64,000 nucleotides of DNA from Rickettsiella endosymbiont of Dermanyssus gallinae. GTDB taxonomy: Bacteria > Pseudomonadota > Gammaproteobacteria > Diplorickettsiales > Diplorickettsiaceae. The translations under genes and the position numbers were made by a program. Where the stretch lies: contig NZ_CP079094.1 in the NCBI RefSeq assembly GCF_019285595.1, positions 1,185,001 to 1,249,000 on the forward strand, in the 5' to 3' direction. The notes beneath the pieces were generated by a model, which had not been told where the DNA came from, ran no database searches, and worked only from the letters and a program-made list of their open reading frames with translations. Below are positions 45,604 through 55,223 of this stretch, piece by piece (the first letter of the stretch is position 1; every line of letters starts with the position of its first letter).

Positions 45604-46536
45604 ATGCGTGACTATGCAAAAATCTCCTGCAAATTTTGGATAAGCCCCATGGGTAAAAAAATAAAAGATTGTGGATTAGAAGCAAAAGTCCTTGCCTTGT
45701 ATTTAATGGCCTGTAGCCACACCAACATGATTTGTTTTTATTATTTACCCTTCTTTTTTATCGCTCATGAAACAGGAATGCCTTTAGATGGCGTGTCAAA
45801 AGGGATTAAAGAACTTATAGAAATAAAATTTTGCTCCTATGACGCTGAGACCGATCATGTTTGGGTACATGATATGGCCGCGAATGAATTAGGTGCGCTT
45901 AAAAAAAGCGATAATCTTGTTAAAAATATTAATAAAATCTATAAAAAACTTCCTAATATACCCCTTCGAATGGCCTTTTATGAAAGATACCGTGACTTAT
46001 TTCATTTAGGCCCTTCGAAGCCCCTTCGAAGCCAGGAACAGGATCAGGAACAGGAACAGGATCAGAAGCAGAAGCAGGATCAGAAACAATTTCAGAAACA
46101 AGATGATGATGTTGGCGCGACAGACGTCGCGCTCAGCAGCAGCCCATTAAAAATCCCTGTTAATAAATCTTTATGTTTAGTAAAAACACCTCTCACTATC
46201 GACATTGCCATCCCCCTACAGAAAAACCATCAATTTTTGGTAACGCCTGCACAACTAGAAAATTGGCAAAAAACGTATCCGAACATCAACGTTTTACAAG
46301 AACTACGCCAAATACAAGCCTGGAATGAAGCAAATCCCACTGAACTTAAAACAACATTGACGATTTTTCGTCATATCAATACCTGGTTGGCTAAAGAACA
46401 ACGTGAGTCACGCCGTAAACAATCACCACCCGTAAAACACGCTAATCGCTTAGCTGAAAGTGGGTTAAGCCCTACGCTAGAGCATAACCTTACCGTGGGT
46501 AAACAATGGCTTAACCGCTCTAAAACTGAAGAATAA
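45604..46536 (+). CDS. Replication-initiation-type protein (phage O-like), tentative
   Basis: 310 aa. The N-terminal ~110 residues (YAKISCKFWISPMGKKIKDC ... ALYLMACSHTNMIC) resemble winged-helix replication proteins of phages and elements. A low-complexity Gln/Asp linker of about 30 residues follows (repeats of Q-D-Q-E-Q-D-Q-K), then a C-terminal part with RQIQAWNEANPTELKT and IFRHINTWL, like DnaT/PriA-partner domains. It is followed 15 nt later by a small P-like gene, mirroring lambda O-P order. Codon run CAGGAACAGGATCAG is a possible slippage site. Confidence 0.55.
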   Translation: MRDYAKISCKFWISPMGKKIKDCGLEAKVLALYLMACSHTNMICFYYLPFFFIAHETGMPLDGVSKGIKELIEIKFCSYDAETDHVWVHDMAANELGALKKSDNLVKNINKIYKKLPNIPLRMAFYERYRDLFHLGPSKPLRSQEQDQEQEQDQKQKQDQKQFQKQDDDVGATDVALSSSPLKIPVNKSLCLVKTPLTIDIAIPLQKNHQFLVTPAQLENWQKTYPNINVLQELRQIQAWNEANPTELKTTLTIFRHINTWLAKEQRESRRKQSPPVKHANRLAESGLSPTLEHNLTVGKQWLNRSKTEE

Positions 46537-46551
46537 TTTGGAGAAAACAAC

Positions 46552-47193
46552 ATGACCGACGACGATAAAAAAGAATTTTTAGAATGGCTAACCCTGTTGG
46601 CAGAATCTTTTAACAGAAAAGTGTCTACTTTATTGGTAGAAACGTACTGGCAGTGTCTCTGTCCTTATCCTTTAGCCCAAGTGAAAACTGCTATCTTAGA
46701 TACACTGAGAAATCCTGATCGCGAATTATGGCGCATGCCCATAGCGGCTGAACTAATCGCCTTGATCCAAGGTGATAGCCGACAGTTTGCACAGAATGCA
46801 TGGATGCAAGTTATCCATGCGATACGAACCATCGGTCGTTATAACAGTGTGGTATTTGATAATACCATCACACATTGCGTGATACGTGATATGGGTGGGT
46901 GGATTTACTTATGCCAGCAATCTGAAAAGACTTTATCATTTTTACGCAAAGATTTTATAAAACGTTACCGAAAGTATCATGCTAATCCAAGTATTCATCA
47001 TCCCTGCACGCTCATAGGCAGTTTAGAACACGATAACGCGGCTAGAGGGTTCTCCCACAGTAAACCTGATCCAAAATTGGTAGGTGATCCTAAACTTGCT
47101 TTAGCAGTTTACAAATCCGGTAGTAAACCGTTGGAGTCAAGTTTTCAATTACCTCTTTCAAAAGCTATTCAACAATTTGATCCCGAAAAATAA
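46552..47193 (+). CDS. Replication P-like helicase loader, tentative
   Basis: 213 aa beginning MTDDDKKEFLEWLTLLAESF and VETYWQCLCPYPLAQVKTAI LDTLRNPDRELWRMPIAAEL, a pattern of many phage-type replication proteins that sit after an initiator. No ATPase motif is visible. Ribosome site TTGGAGAAAAC. Position supports a role with the upstream protein; family assignment is uncertain. Confidence 0.5.
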   Translation: MTDDDKKEFLEWLTLLAESFNRKVSTLLVETYWQCLCPYPLAQVKTAILDTLRNPDRELWRMPIAAELIALIQGDSRQFAQNAWMQVIHAIRTIGRYNSVVFDNTITHCVIRDMGGWIYLCQQSEKTLSFLRKDFIKRYRKYHANPSIHHPCTLIGSLEHDNAARGFSHSKPDPKLVGDPKLALAVYKSGSKPLESSFQLPLSKAIQQFDPEK

Positions 47194-47213
47194 AAATAAA
47201 TAGGAAACAAATT

Positions 47214-49214
47214 ATGTTTAATTTAGTTGAAACTATCTCGCAGTATAATCAAACGCATCAAGCAAACATAAAATCAAATAAAACCTGGGGTCTTGCTTAT
47301 CTACAGCCAGAAGGCTTAGCGGTTTTAAATGACTGTAAGCAACTGACTGAAAAATACGTTTATCATGCCTCACACTTTGTTACCGATCGTAAAGGCTTAC
47401 GCAAGGCATTAGCCGAAACAAGACACCAATCAACTCATCAATCGCTATCCGTTTTAAAAGATATTGTTCGACGACTAAAAATTGATCAATCTATTTTAGA
47501 TCGCTTCAATTGGGAAGAATTGCTAGCGCGTTCTTTCAGTCAAGATAGTTTAGAACAACGTTTTAATGAGGCAAAAGTAGAAAATGATGCCGCGACTCAA
47601 CAAATGATTGTTCAAGCCTATAAACAATGGAAAATACATGAACCTTTTCAATATTATTCAAGCCAAGGCTTACTGTTTTTATTGGAGGTTATCACTCAAT
47701 ACCAAGATCGTTTTTCAGAAGCGCAAAAAGAACTCATGGCAAAACAAAAAGCCTGGATTCGCCCTATGCGTCTTCCTCCGTCTATTGCGGAAAGCTACGA
47801 ACATTTTTTACTGACTGAATCAAATAAGCTGGTCGTGTTAAGAGAGCAAGTGATTGAAGCGCTATTGTTACGCTTAAAAGCCATCGAAGCGCAAGGACAA
47901 GTAATCTGTGATGATGTCAGTTATACGTTTGCAAAATGTATTCCCTCATTAGGTTTACCTGATATTCCTTTGCCTAATTATCAATTGAAGCTTGAGAACA
48001 CTACCTTTCATCAAATACAGCATGCTATCGAAAAGCATGGCAATGTAAATCAAAAGAAATGGCTGTATCAATTAGAAAGGTACCAACTTAAAGAATATAG
48101 TTTTATTACCCTAGCATCACATCGTTTATTAATTCCAAAGCCTATAAAGAAATGGGTTGGGTTATTTTTTAATCATCATCGCTTACAATTCTTAGAAGTC
48201 CAGCAAGCATTATTAGCACAGCTTTCTTTTTCGATGGTTTTTGATGTCGAATCACCTGATGCATTGACTTTATCTGATCCAGCATTACAGATAGTCATAA
48301 CCCGTCATGAATTGTTACAACAATCACTTCAATTATTGATTAAACAACAGCCTTATCATTGGTGGCAATGGCAGCAAAAATGTTGGCATAAAGCATGGAA
48401 AGCTTGGCTGATCGAGCAGATTCATAACAATCAAGGATGTTTATCAGATTGCTTAGCGGCTTTTTCCCAGCACATACAAAGCCATAAAAAGCAGCTCAAT
48501 GAAACGACGTATTGTGAGAAAGTCCAAGCGACTATTCAGTTTATCCAAACATTAATTGGTAATGACCCATCTGAACATCAAGATATATTATTAACGTCAA
48601 CACTGGAACATTTATCCATCTTGCTACAAGAAAGAAAAGTCAAAAAAAATAATATCCCAATATTTTATGCTTCAGATACGTTGCTACAGAGTTTTAAAGA
48701 TGACGTATCGACTGTATTAAGAGACTATACGCAATATTATCATGATCAAGGCACTTCTACACCTAGAAAAAGCTTCCCAGATGTTATCGCTTTATGGGGT
48801 CTCATCCTAAATTCCAATGATAATGATATTGTGAAATTTGGAGAGGAACTGACGCAACGCTATCGAGCGATGCAACCTGTTTTATTCAAATGGATGCCTG
48901 CACTGGATTTCAATGTTTTACGCCGTAATTTAAAAACGGTGCTTGATAACCCCAAATACAGTATGGAGCAGTTAAAGCTGGCTGCACAGTCTCAAGCCGA
49001 GCAAGCTATCTATCAGGAAACTGATGAGCTATCTGAATCCTATTCAGATAGCGATAGTCTATCTTCTCACAGTTCATGGGAAGAAGTTGAACCGCTATCA
49101 ACACAAGCTCAACCATTAATAAATAACCCTGAGCATTCTCCTTATTTTTTTAAAAATTCTTTTAAATTCACTGAGCAACCGTCAAGTACTTTGACTGTTC
49201 GTGCGACGGCATAA
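47214..49214 (+). CDS. Unrecognised 666-aa protein, possible effector
   Basis: I do not recognise this protein. It is soluble, rich in Gln/Leu helices, without a signal peptide or membrane segment. The C-terminus has a Ser/Asp/Glu stretch (SESYSDSDSLSSHSSWEEVE) followed by a Pro/Asn-rich tail, reminiscent of acidic C-terminal translocation signals on type IV effectors; that is only analogy. It follows the P-like gene by 20 bp with an AGGAAACAAATT ribosome site, so it may be in the same transcript. Confidence 0.55.
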   Translation: MFNLVETISQYNQTHQANIKSNKTWGLAYLQPEGLAVLNDCKQLTEKYVYHASHFVTDRKGLRKALAETRHQSTHQSLSVLKDIVRRLKIDQSILDRFNWEELLARSFSQDSLEQRFNEAKVENDAATQQMIVQAYKQWKIHEPFQYYSSQGLLFLLEVITQYQDRFSEAQKELMAKQKAWIRPMRLPPSIAESYEHFLLTESNKLVVLREQVIEALLLRLKAIEAQGQVICDDVSYTFAKCIPSLGLPDIPLPNYQLKLENTTFHQIQHAIEKHGNVNQKKWLYQLERYQLKEYSFITLASHRLLIPKPIKKWVGLFFNHHRLQFLEVQQALLAQLSFSMVFDVESPDALTLSDPALQIVITRHELLQQSLQLLIKQQPYHWWQWQQKCWHKAWKAWLIEQIHNNQGCLSDCLAAFSQHIQSHKKQLNETTYCEKVQATIQFIQTLIGNDPSEHQDILLTSTLEHLSILLQERKVKKNNIPIFYASDTLLQSFKDDVSTVLRDYTQYYHDQGTSTPRKSFPDVIALWGLILNSNDNDIVKFGEELTQRYRAMQPVLFKWMPALDFNVLRRNLKTVLDNPKYSMEQLKLAAQSQAEQAIYQETDELSESYSDSDSLSSHSSWEEVEPLSTQAQPLINNPEHSPYFFKNSFKFTEQPSSTLTVRATA

Positions 49215-49488
49215 ATAAATTTTAAAAAATTTCTCATGAGGAGGGATAATGAATAATAAATAAAAAAATACTACCTGAATTTTAATGAATTTAGGTTTTC
49301 TCATTTACTTACCCCTTATTTTTTATTTTTTTAGGTGGATTTCTAGGAATAGAAAGATTTATACTAATTTCAGCACACCCCTACCACCTCAATAATTCCC
49401 GTGCGGGACAGGCTATCCAGAAGTTGTCTCCTTAATAGAAAGATGCTAATTTGCATTAGATCAAAATTACCCATTAAGAACTATAAAA

Positions 49489-50043
49489 ATGTCTATAAAA
49501 CTCCACAAAACATCCATGGATCATAGGTATAGTAATTTTGGACATTTCCTTGGCACTTACATGGCGCATATGATTTACCCCCTAGAAGCAGGTGAAAATA
49601 TTATGCCACTGCTTTCTATCCAAAAAGCAGACGAATCTTGGTTTGAATGGTTCGAGAGCAGCTCATATGAACATGCCGCAGACAAAGCCAGAGAAAAATT
49701 TAACACGATATCCTTATCCCCTGGTGATTATGCCTTTGTTGGCGTTGATGGCTATTATACAGACTGCGATAACCGTGATGAGGCGCTTTTAATTGACGCG
49801 TTTGAATGTCTATCGCCAAAAGGACAGGCTTATAAGATAATCATTCCATACCGCTCAGCAAGCAGTGCCGAAGGTTTAGCCATTTACCAAACTAAACTAT
49901 TCCTTCCTAGCAATTCGCCTGATATAGATAAAAGCCTATTTTTAGATAATTTATGGAGCGGTTTTTGTCACCATACGCTTGGGTTTGAATTTTGGAATAA
50001 ATATCGGGATCACAATTTAGAGCCTATACATCTTATAACTTAA
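49489..50043 (+). CDS. Unrecognised 184-aa protein
   Basis: Starts MSIKLHKTSMDHRYSNFGHF; contains WFEWFESSSYEHAADKAREKF and LSPGDYAFVGVDGYYTDCDN. No known motif or membrane segment is seen. The start lacks a strong ribosome site, so an internal ATG such as that at 49561 is possible. Its 3' end overlaps the convergent frameshifted gene by 11 nt. The preceding gap (49215-49488) holds a four-codon frame behind a strong GAGGAGGG site but no real gene. Confidence 0.5.
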   Translation: MSIKLHKTSMDHRYSNFGHFLGTYMAHMIYPLEAGENIMPLLSIQKADESWFEWFESSSYEHAADKAREKFNTISLSPGDYAFVGVDGYYTDCDNRDEALLIDAFECLSPKGQAYKIIIPYRSASSAEGLAIYQTKLFLPSNSPDIDKSLFLDNLWSGFCHHTLGFEFWNKYRDHNLEPIHLIT

Positions 50044-50282
50044 CCTCTTTTCCCGCGATCAAATCATCCGCAATTTGATTAAGTTCTTCATAAGAAAAAG
50101 CAAATTGCGGATCATCTTCCATCCTATTTAATATTAGTAAAAGTTCTTCAAGAATATCATCAATTTCTGGACGTGAGCCATATATATAGTTAATGCCCAA
50201 TTAATTCTATAGCTTCTTTATTAGAGACACGTTGTTTCAGTTCTTTACCAAATTGTTCTCGTGTATATGTTTCTTGATACAT
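50033..50282 (-). pseudogene. Frameshifted small acidic protein (immunity-like)
   Basis: From ATG 50282 the frame reads MYQETYTREQFGKELKQRVS NKEAIELIG and stops. One base later the frame continues INYIYGSRPEIDDILEELLL ... SYEELNQIADDLIAGKEVKL to 50033. One extra G in the GGG after ATT explains the break; repaired length would be about 82 aa. Its first codons (ATGTATCAAGAAACAT) match the start of the DUF4304 gene at 51080. Small acidic proteins beside large toxin genes are often immunity proteins, but the family is not certain. Confidence 0.6.
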
Positions 50283-50297
50283 GTTAATTTGCAATAA

Positions 50298-51080
50298 TTA
50301 GGGCTTTATTTTTTTAATTTTATGATCAGAACTTGATGATTCTTCTTCGTAAATTTTCCTCTTCTCTGAAGTTAATTCTTTTATATTAAAAGTTGGCTCT
50401 TTAAAAAGTTTATCGTAGTCCTCTTTTAAACCAGTATACTCTGGGTGGTGTTGTAGGTATTTATTAAATTCAGACATTATCATTTTAAATTTTTCTTTTT
50501 TACCATAAGCTAGCAGTAAAACTGAAAGGTCTCTCAATATTTGTACTCTAGCACGTAATTCGCCAACTTCTATTTCCGCATGTTTCTTGGTACTTTCAGC
50601 TAAAATAAGCCACTCATCGATTAATTGTTCGTCAGTAATATGCTGATTAATAGCAGGGATTCCATAATCTAGTATTAATGGACTAATCTCTTTAAATAAT
50701 TCCTCTACATCTGTTTTATCATTATATTCCCACCATTTGTCACCAACTTCCTGCCAAAATTCATCCTTTTGTCTAGAAGGGTGCTCCTTAGGAACTAAAG
50801 AACCAACTCTTGTGTCCCAATGATAATCTCCAAGCAAAGGATATTCTGCTACCTTATTTTGATTAAATTTGGCTAAAAAAAACTCTGCTAACACCAATGA
50901 ATAAATACCTATATTAATAGTAAACTTAGGAAGCCCATCCCTATTTCTTTGAAAATTGATGATACCTATATTGCCTTGCGGATGTCGTTTATAAAAATTA
51001 TTACCTTTTGAGGTAAATCCTTGTGTTTTCATTAATGGCCTTATCAATTTCATGAAGCGGCTAAATGTTTCTTGATACAT
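50298..51080 (-). CDS. DUF4304-domain protein, possible immunity partner
   Basis: 260 aa from ATG 51080, with GGAG 6 nt upstream; a TTG four codons earlier overlaps that ribosome site and is unlikely. FSRFMKLIRPLMKTQGFTSK GNNFYKRHPQGNIGIINFQ matches the DUF4304 opening as I recall it. The C-terminus is a charged tail with a Lys-rich end (SSSSDHKIKKIKP). It follows the J-domain/nuclease gene by 33 bp on the same strand, the position expected of an immunity gene. Confidence 0.65.
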   Translation of the reverse strand: MYQETFSRFMKLIRPLMKTQGFTSKGNNFYKRHPQGNIGIINFQRNRDGLPKFTINIGIYSLVLAEFFLAKFNQNKVAEYPLLGDYHWDTRVGSLVPKEHPSRQKDEFWQEVGDKWWEYNDKTDVEELFKEISPLILDYGIPAINQHITDEQLIDEWLILAESTKKHAEIEVGELRARVQILRDLSVLLLAYGKKEKFKMIMSEFNKYLQHHPEYTGLKEDYDKLFKEPTFNIKELTSEKRKIYEEESSSSDHKIKKIKP

Positions 51081-51112
51081 GTTATTCTCCAAAATAAATT
51101 ATATTTTTATTG

Positions 51113-54100
51113 TCAACGAAAGTATTTCGCATAGTCATACAAATTAATAGGACATCCTGGATAGCGAAATAACTCTGCTGGGCATCTATTTGCGTTTATC
51201 CAACTATCTGCTCCTGCCTGCCTAGGGTTAATAGGCGCAGAGCCCGTTTTCACTTCAGAACAATGAATGGGCTTTCCGTTTAAAAGAACAGTTACATCGG
51301 GGTAACGTGCTGCAACAGGGTTTTTAAAATACCGATCTATTCTTATTTCATATTTAGAATCCGGAAATTGCTGTCGCATTAAAGTGGAATGATAACGGTT
51401 AGCCGCATCGCCCCATACCTTATTTTGCCATAATCTCTGCCCTGCTTGGGTAGTTTGTCTGGCTAAAATCTGCATCTGCGCCGGGCTAATCTGTCTGGCA
51501 ATCCCTAAAATATGCACACCGCCATAGACTGTTCGCGTATGGCTTTTTTCAACATTATGTCGGAAACTGGCCGGCACCCATAAACAAGTTCCTTTTAAAT
51601 CGACTTCTTCGGCATCGCATGCAAAACCTAAGTCAACAAAGGATTTTTCTAATACTTTTCGTTCGCCTAATCGTTTTTTTAATTGTTGTTTATGTTGCTC
51701 TAGTGCTTTTGGTGTTTCTTTTTCAACAATATCATCTATCGTGAGTAAAGAATGATTCAGTGCTCCATCTAAACTTTCTTCGGTATGTTCGGGATAGAGC
51801 GCTTTGATCTTCTTAGCGACTTGATTTCGATCATAAGCAACCAACTGATCGAGCAGAGGCTTATCGTTAGCTTCTAAAAATTTATCGATGAGTTGGCTCG
51901 GGTTCGAAAAAAATAATCCGGCTAATTCGTTTTTAAATAACTCGAGTAATTGTTTGCGACATTCGGTCTTTTTTTGTGTTTGTAAATCTAAAATAAGCTG
52001 AGGTACTTTAGAGTCAATCGCTTCTGATCGGATCTTATGCGACACACTATTCCAACCCGAACGCCCATGCTCAGCAATGATTTTTGCTTTGGTATCTTCA
52101 TAAAATTTATCGCAGAGCGCTACAATTTCAGGGGAGTTTTTAGTAAAGGTTAAACTGCCTATTTGCCGTCTAATGTCATTCAGTGAGGTTTGTCGCGATT
52201 GTGTCAGCTTTTCTTTGGAAAGTTGACGACGCCATTCCTGGAACTGTTCCGTTATGTTCTCTCTAACGAGTTTTTTAACTTCCTCTTCCGTTTCTTTCCA
52301 GTAGTCATGTTCTGCAGCGGTCCAATATTTCTTATCTTGCAAGCGGTTTTCTGATAACTGAATTTCTTCTTTATTCGTGGCACGTTGAGCCGCCATGATA
52401 TTGACTAAGGTCGCTGCTTTACTGAGTTCTCTTAAGCGTCCAAATTCGGGAAAATAAATAGCAAACTCGTTGTAATATTTGGTAAATTCTTGTGCAAAGA
52501 TAAACTCAGGCGAGTAACGATGCGGCATATTTGCTTTAGTAGCCGCTTTTAAAACAATCCTATGGATTTGACGTAAAGATTCTGAATCGTCTATTTTAAC
52601 TTTTTCGTTTTCATCACGTGGCCGTCCGTTTAAACGAATTAAAAGGTGCGTATCACCTTCTAAGGAACAATGTGCTGTTGCCTTATGGTTTTCCCAGAAA
52701 ATAAGTTCCCAACTGTCTTTTATGATCAGCAAGGCAGGCTCGGAAATAATTCGCTTTCCACATTCTAATTCTACTTTCTGTGCGGGTGTTAATACGTAAC
52801 ACTCCCAACCTTCATCTTCACCTTCTTTATCAACCAGATTACCTTCGGCATCACGCTTAAGTTTGTGATGCTTGACCACCATTTTGAGGTCGCCTAAGGC
52901 AAATAATACCGTGCCATCTTTATTAGCATTTCCATCATCAATCGCTAGATCGACTTCCTCTGATTCAATCCAAAAACGATTGAGTGATTCTTCATGATGA
53001 CTGGCATGAAAATCCGTGATTACTTTTTTGAGATAATCAGGAAGATGCTGAGTTATTTCGTCCAATGATCTGAGTTGATAAGGATCACGGCGCTGTACTT
53101 CTTGACCGACGGTTAAAAATTTTAATAAGTAATCCGTCAGCAACATCGTATGTAGCAGCTGTGAGTGATGCAGCGTCGATGGTGCGAATCGCATTTGGTT
53201 AAAGGGGTGATATGGCATGTCAGGATCGGCCGCATCTAAGCTGAACACAGCAGATCCCAGGCGACGCTGAAACATCTCTTCTAGATCAAACCATGTTAAT
53301 AAATGGTTGTAATCTCTTTCGCTGTCTTCACAATAATCCAGAATAAAGGCCATTCTTCCAGTTTTATAATTGATTTCTACTCCGTGTACCGTTTTATAGG
53401 TAGGAATATTCATTTTTTTAGCTAAGGGTAGTGCCGGTTCAGGTTGAGTCCAGCCTTCTTCACTTAAATTATCTAATGGCCACGGTGCATTGAGATTGTA
53501 ATCCAGATCATCGCTGGTCCATTCTTTACTGACTAATAATTCCTGCATTAAGCGCTGACGGAATTTTTTTTCTAATTCAGGATCATGATTCTTTTGATAC
53601 CAGTTTTTTAAACAGGCTTCATAGGCTTGATAAAAAACACGCACATAACTGTGATCAATCGCAATTTTTTCTACACCCTCTTTTTTGTTATCAATTTTAT
53701 CGATTAGTGCGTGTAATAATTGGCGCATTAAGAGCAAATTTTTATCTTCTTCGGCCAGTAAATTCGCATTGGATTGCGTTGCTTGAAAAAAAGGAAATAA
53801 ATCGGCTAGCCAAAGTGCACGATGTTGTAGTGCCTCTATTATTTGTTCTGATTCGGAATGGGTATAATGACAAGACAGCAAGCATTTTATGCTGTGTAGG
53901 CAAGCATACAATTCAACTTCGGGTGTTGCATGGTGAGCAATACCGACGGCTTCGAGATAAATTTGAGCAACGAGTCTTTCATCCGCCATGCGCAGGATGG
54001 GATTTGATTCTTGTGCAGCCGCTTTTTGTAATGTGAGTCCAATTTGTAATAAGGTATTAACAATCACCGCATATTCTGCAAATCCCATGATGGCGGGTAA

Positions 54101-55177
54101 CCAATCGAGCAGATGAAATGCTTTTTCTCTATAAAAAGTGGCACGATTTTCAGGTGTGGTAAAGCGACGTTTCTGTATGTCTTGTTCTAGTTTGAATAAT
54201 AAACGTGCGTATCGCAGCAGATGGGTTAGATTTCCACTGGATTGATCAGAAGATTGCTTTTCAGAGACTTGCGATTTCAGTTTTTCAATTAATTTTTCTA
54301 TCGCCTTCTGACCATCGAATGCTCTTAAAAAAGATTCCTCTAATACTTGTTCATCTGATAGCCAATACAAGTGTAAAGCTTGTGCGTGTAAGTTACGGAA
54401 ATACTTACTTTGCAATAACGGCGCCATAAAAGTCATCGACTGATCAGCGGTTACTTTGGCGTAATCGGTTATTTTCTTTAATGAATAGAGAATTTTTTCG
54501 GTAGGTGGCTTTTCTTTAGCGGCTACCAATAAAATTTCATAAATACCCTGATATAACTGAGATTCATAGCCCGCCTGTTGTCCTAATGTTTCTAGTTGTT
54601 TTAGTTTTCCAGCAAATTCTTGGGTTAAATCTTGAAGTGCTTGCCAAGAATAATGACCCTGCAAAAATTCTAAAAAATAATTAATCGATTTTTCTGGCGT
54701 TAACGATTGAAAATTAAGCTTAACCTCTGAAACAGTGGTCTTTTTTTGTTGCATCAACGCAAAAATATTGCTTTCTTTTTTATCTTCTTTGCTTAGATAC
54801 AGATCGGAGTGAAAGGGTTTTAGATATTGAGCCACCGAACTTTTGTGAAGTGGTTTAGCATAGCATTGTTTAATAAACTCACTATGTTGTTTTCTAAACT
54901 TTTCCGAAAAAGGGGTGCCTGCCGTGGGTAAATAACCCTCTGGCGTTACTACCATTTCACTCTCATTAGAGGCATTAAAAACGTACCAATCTTTATCAAA
55001 TTGTTGCCTTCTGATTGGATCACTCAATGTTTGATACGCCGTCGTGAGTAATGCCATTTTCTGAGCATCACCGCCCTTATCCGGATGTTCAGATAAGGCT
55101 TTTTCTCGATAAGCTTTCTTGATGGCTTGCGATGAAGTATTCGAACTGACGCCTAAAACTTGATAGAAATCGTGCAT
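51113..55177 (-). CDS. Giant J-domain protein with a nuclease-like C-terminus
   Basis: 1354 aa. Residues 1-66 are a J domain (HDFYQVLGVSSNTSSQAIKK, HPD in SEHPDKGGDAQKM, then QTLSDPIRRQQFD), which recruits Hsp70. The middle ~1100 residues are helical with no motif I know. The last ~150 residues begin GVHILGIARQISPAQMQ and contain RYPDVTVLLNGKPIHCSEVK TG, a D-x10-E-x-K pattern of PD-(D/E)XK nucleases. Good AAGGAAGCAAAGAA ribosome site. It could be a secreted toxin, with the downstream DUF4304 gene as immunity, or a type IV effector that uses host Hsp70. Confidence 0.7.
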   Translation of the reverse strand: MHDFYQVLGVSSNTSSQAIKKAYREKALSEHPDKGGDAQKMALLTTAYQTLSDPIRRQQFDKDWYVFNASNESEMVVTPEGYLPTAGTPFSEKFRKQHSEFIKQCYAKPLHKSSVAQYLKPFHSDLYLSKEDKKESNIFALMQQKKTTVSEVKLNFQSLTPEKSINYFLEFLQGHYSWQALQDLTQEFAGKLKQLETLGQQAGYESQLYQGIYEILLVAAKEKPPTEKILYSLKKITDYAKVTADQSMTFMAPLLQSKYFRNLHAQALHLYWLSDEQVLEESFLRAFDGQKAIEKLIEKLKSQVSEKQSSDQSSGNLTHLLRYARLLFKLEQDIQKRRFTTPENRATFYREKAFHLLDWLPAIMGFAEYAVIVNTLLQIGLTLQKAAAQESNPILRMADERLVAQIYLEAVGIAHHATPEVELYACLHSIKCLLSCHYTHSESEQIIEALQHRALWLADLFPFFQATQSNANLLAEEDKNLLLMRQLLHALIDKIDNKKEGVEKIAIDHSYVRVFYQAYEACLKNWYQKNHDPELEKKFRQRLMQELLVSKEWTSDDLDYNLNAPWPLDNLSEEGWTQPEPALPLAKKMNIPTYKTVHGVEINYKTGRMAFILDYCEDSERDYNHLLTWFDLEEMFQRRLGSAVFSLDAADPDMPYHPFNQMRFAPSTLHHSQLLHTMLLTDYLLKFLTVGQEVQRRDPYQLRSLDEITQHLPDYLKKVITDFHASHHEESLNRFWIESEEVDLAIDDGNANKDGTVLFALGDLKMVVKHHKLKRDAEGNLVDKEGEDEGWECYVLTPAQKVELECGKRIISEPALLIIKDSWELIFWENHKATAHCSLEGDTHLLIRLNGRPRDENEKVKIDDSESLRQIHRIVLKAATKANMPHRYSPEFIFAQEFTKYYNEFAIYFPEFGRLRELSKAATLVNIMAAQRATNKEEIQLSENRLQDKKYWTAAEHDYWKETEEEVKKLVRENITEQFQEWRRQLSKEKLTQSRQTSLNDIRRQIGSLTFTKNSPEIVALCDKFYEDTKAKIIAEHGRSGWNSVSHKIRSEAIDSKVPQLILDLQTQKKTECRKQLLELFKNELAGLFFSNPSQLIDKFLEANDKPLLDQLVAYDRNQVAKKIKALYPEHTEESLDGALNHSLLTIDDIVEKETPKALEQHKQQLKKRLGERKVLEKSFVDLGFACDAEEVDLKGTCLWVPASFRHNVEKSHTRTVYGGVHILGIARQISPAQMQILARQTTQAGQRLWQNKVWGDAANRYHSTLMRQQFPDSKYEIRIDRYFKNPVAARYPDVTVLLNGKPIHCSEVKTGSAPINPRQAGADSWINANRCPAELFRYPGCPINLYDYAKYFR

Positions 55178-55223
55178 TTCTTTGCTTCCTTTAACGAAGT
55201 TATTCTTTTATTGTCAATCACAT

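Noticed and set aside
45990-46130. Frameshift or pseudogene at the Gln/Asp repeat of the replication-type gene
   Set aside because: The repeat is low complexity but the frame stays open and both sides look like folded domains, so it is a linker.
53707-54036. Plus-strand frame opposite the J-domain gene
   Set aside because: Shadow frame with no start signal; composition reflects the antisense of the coding gene.
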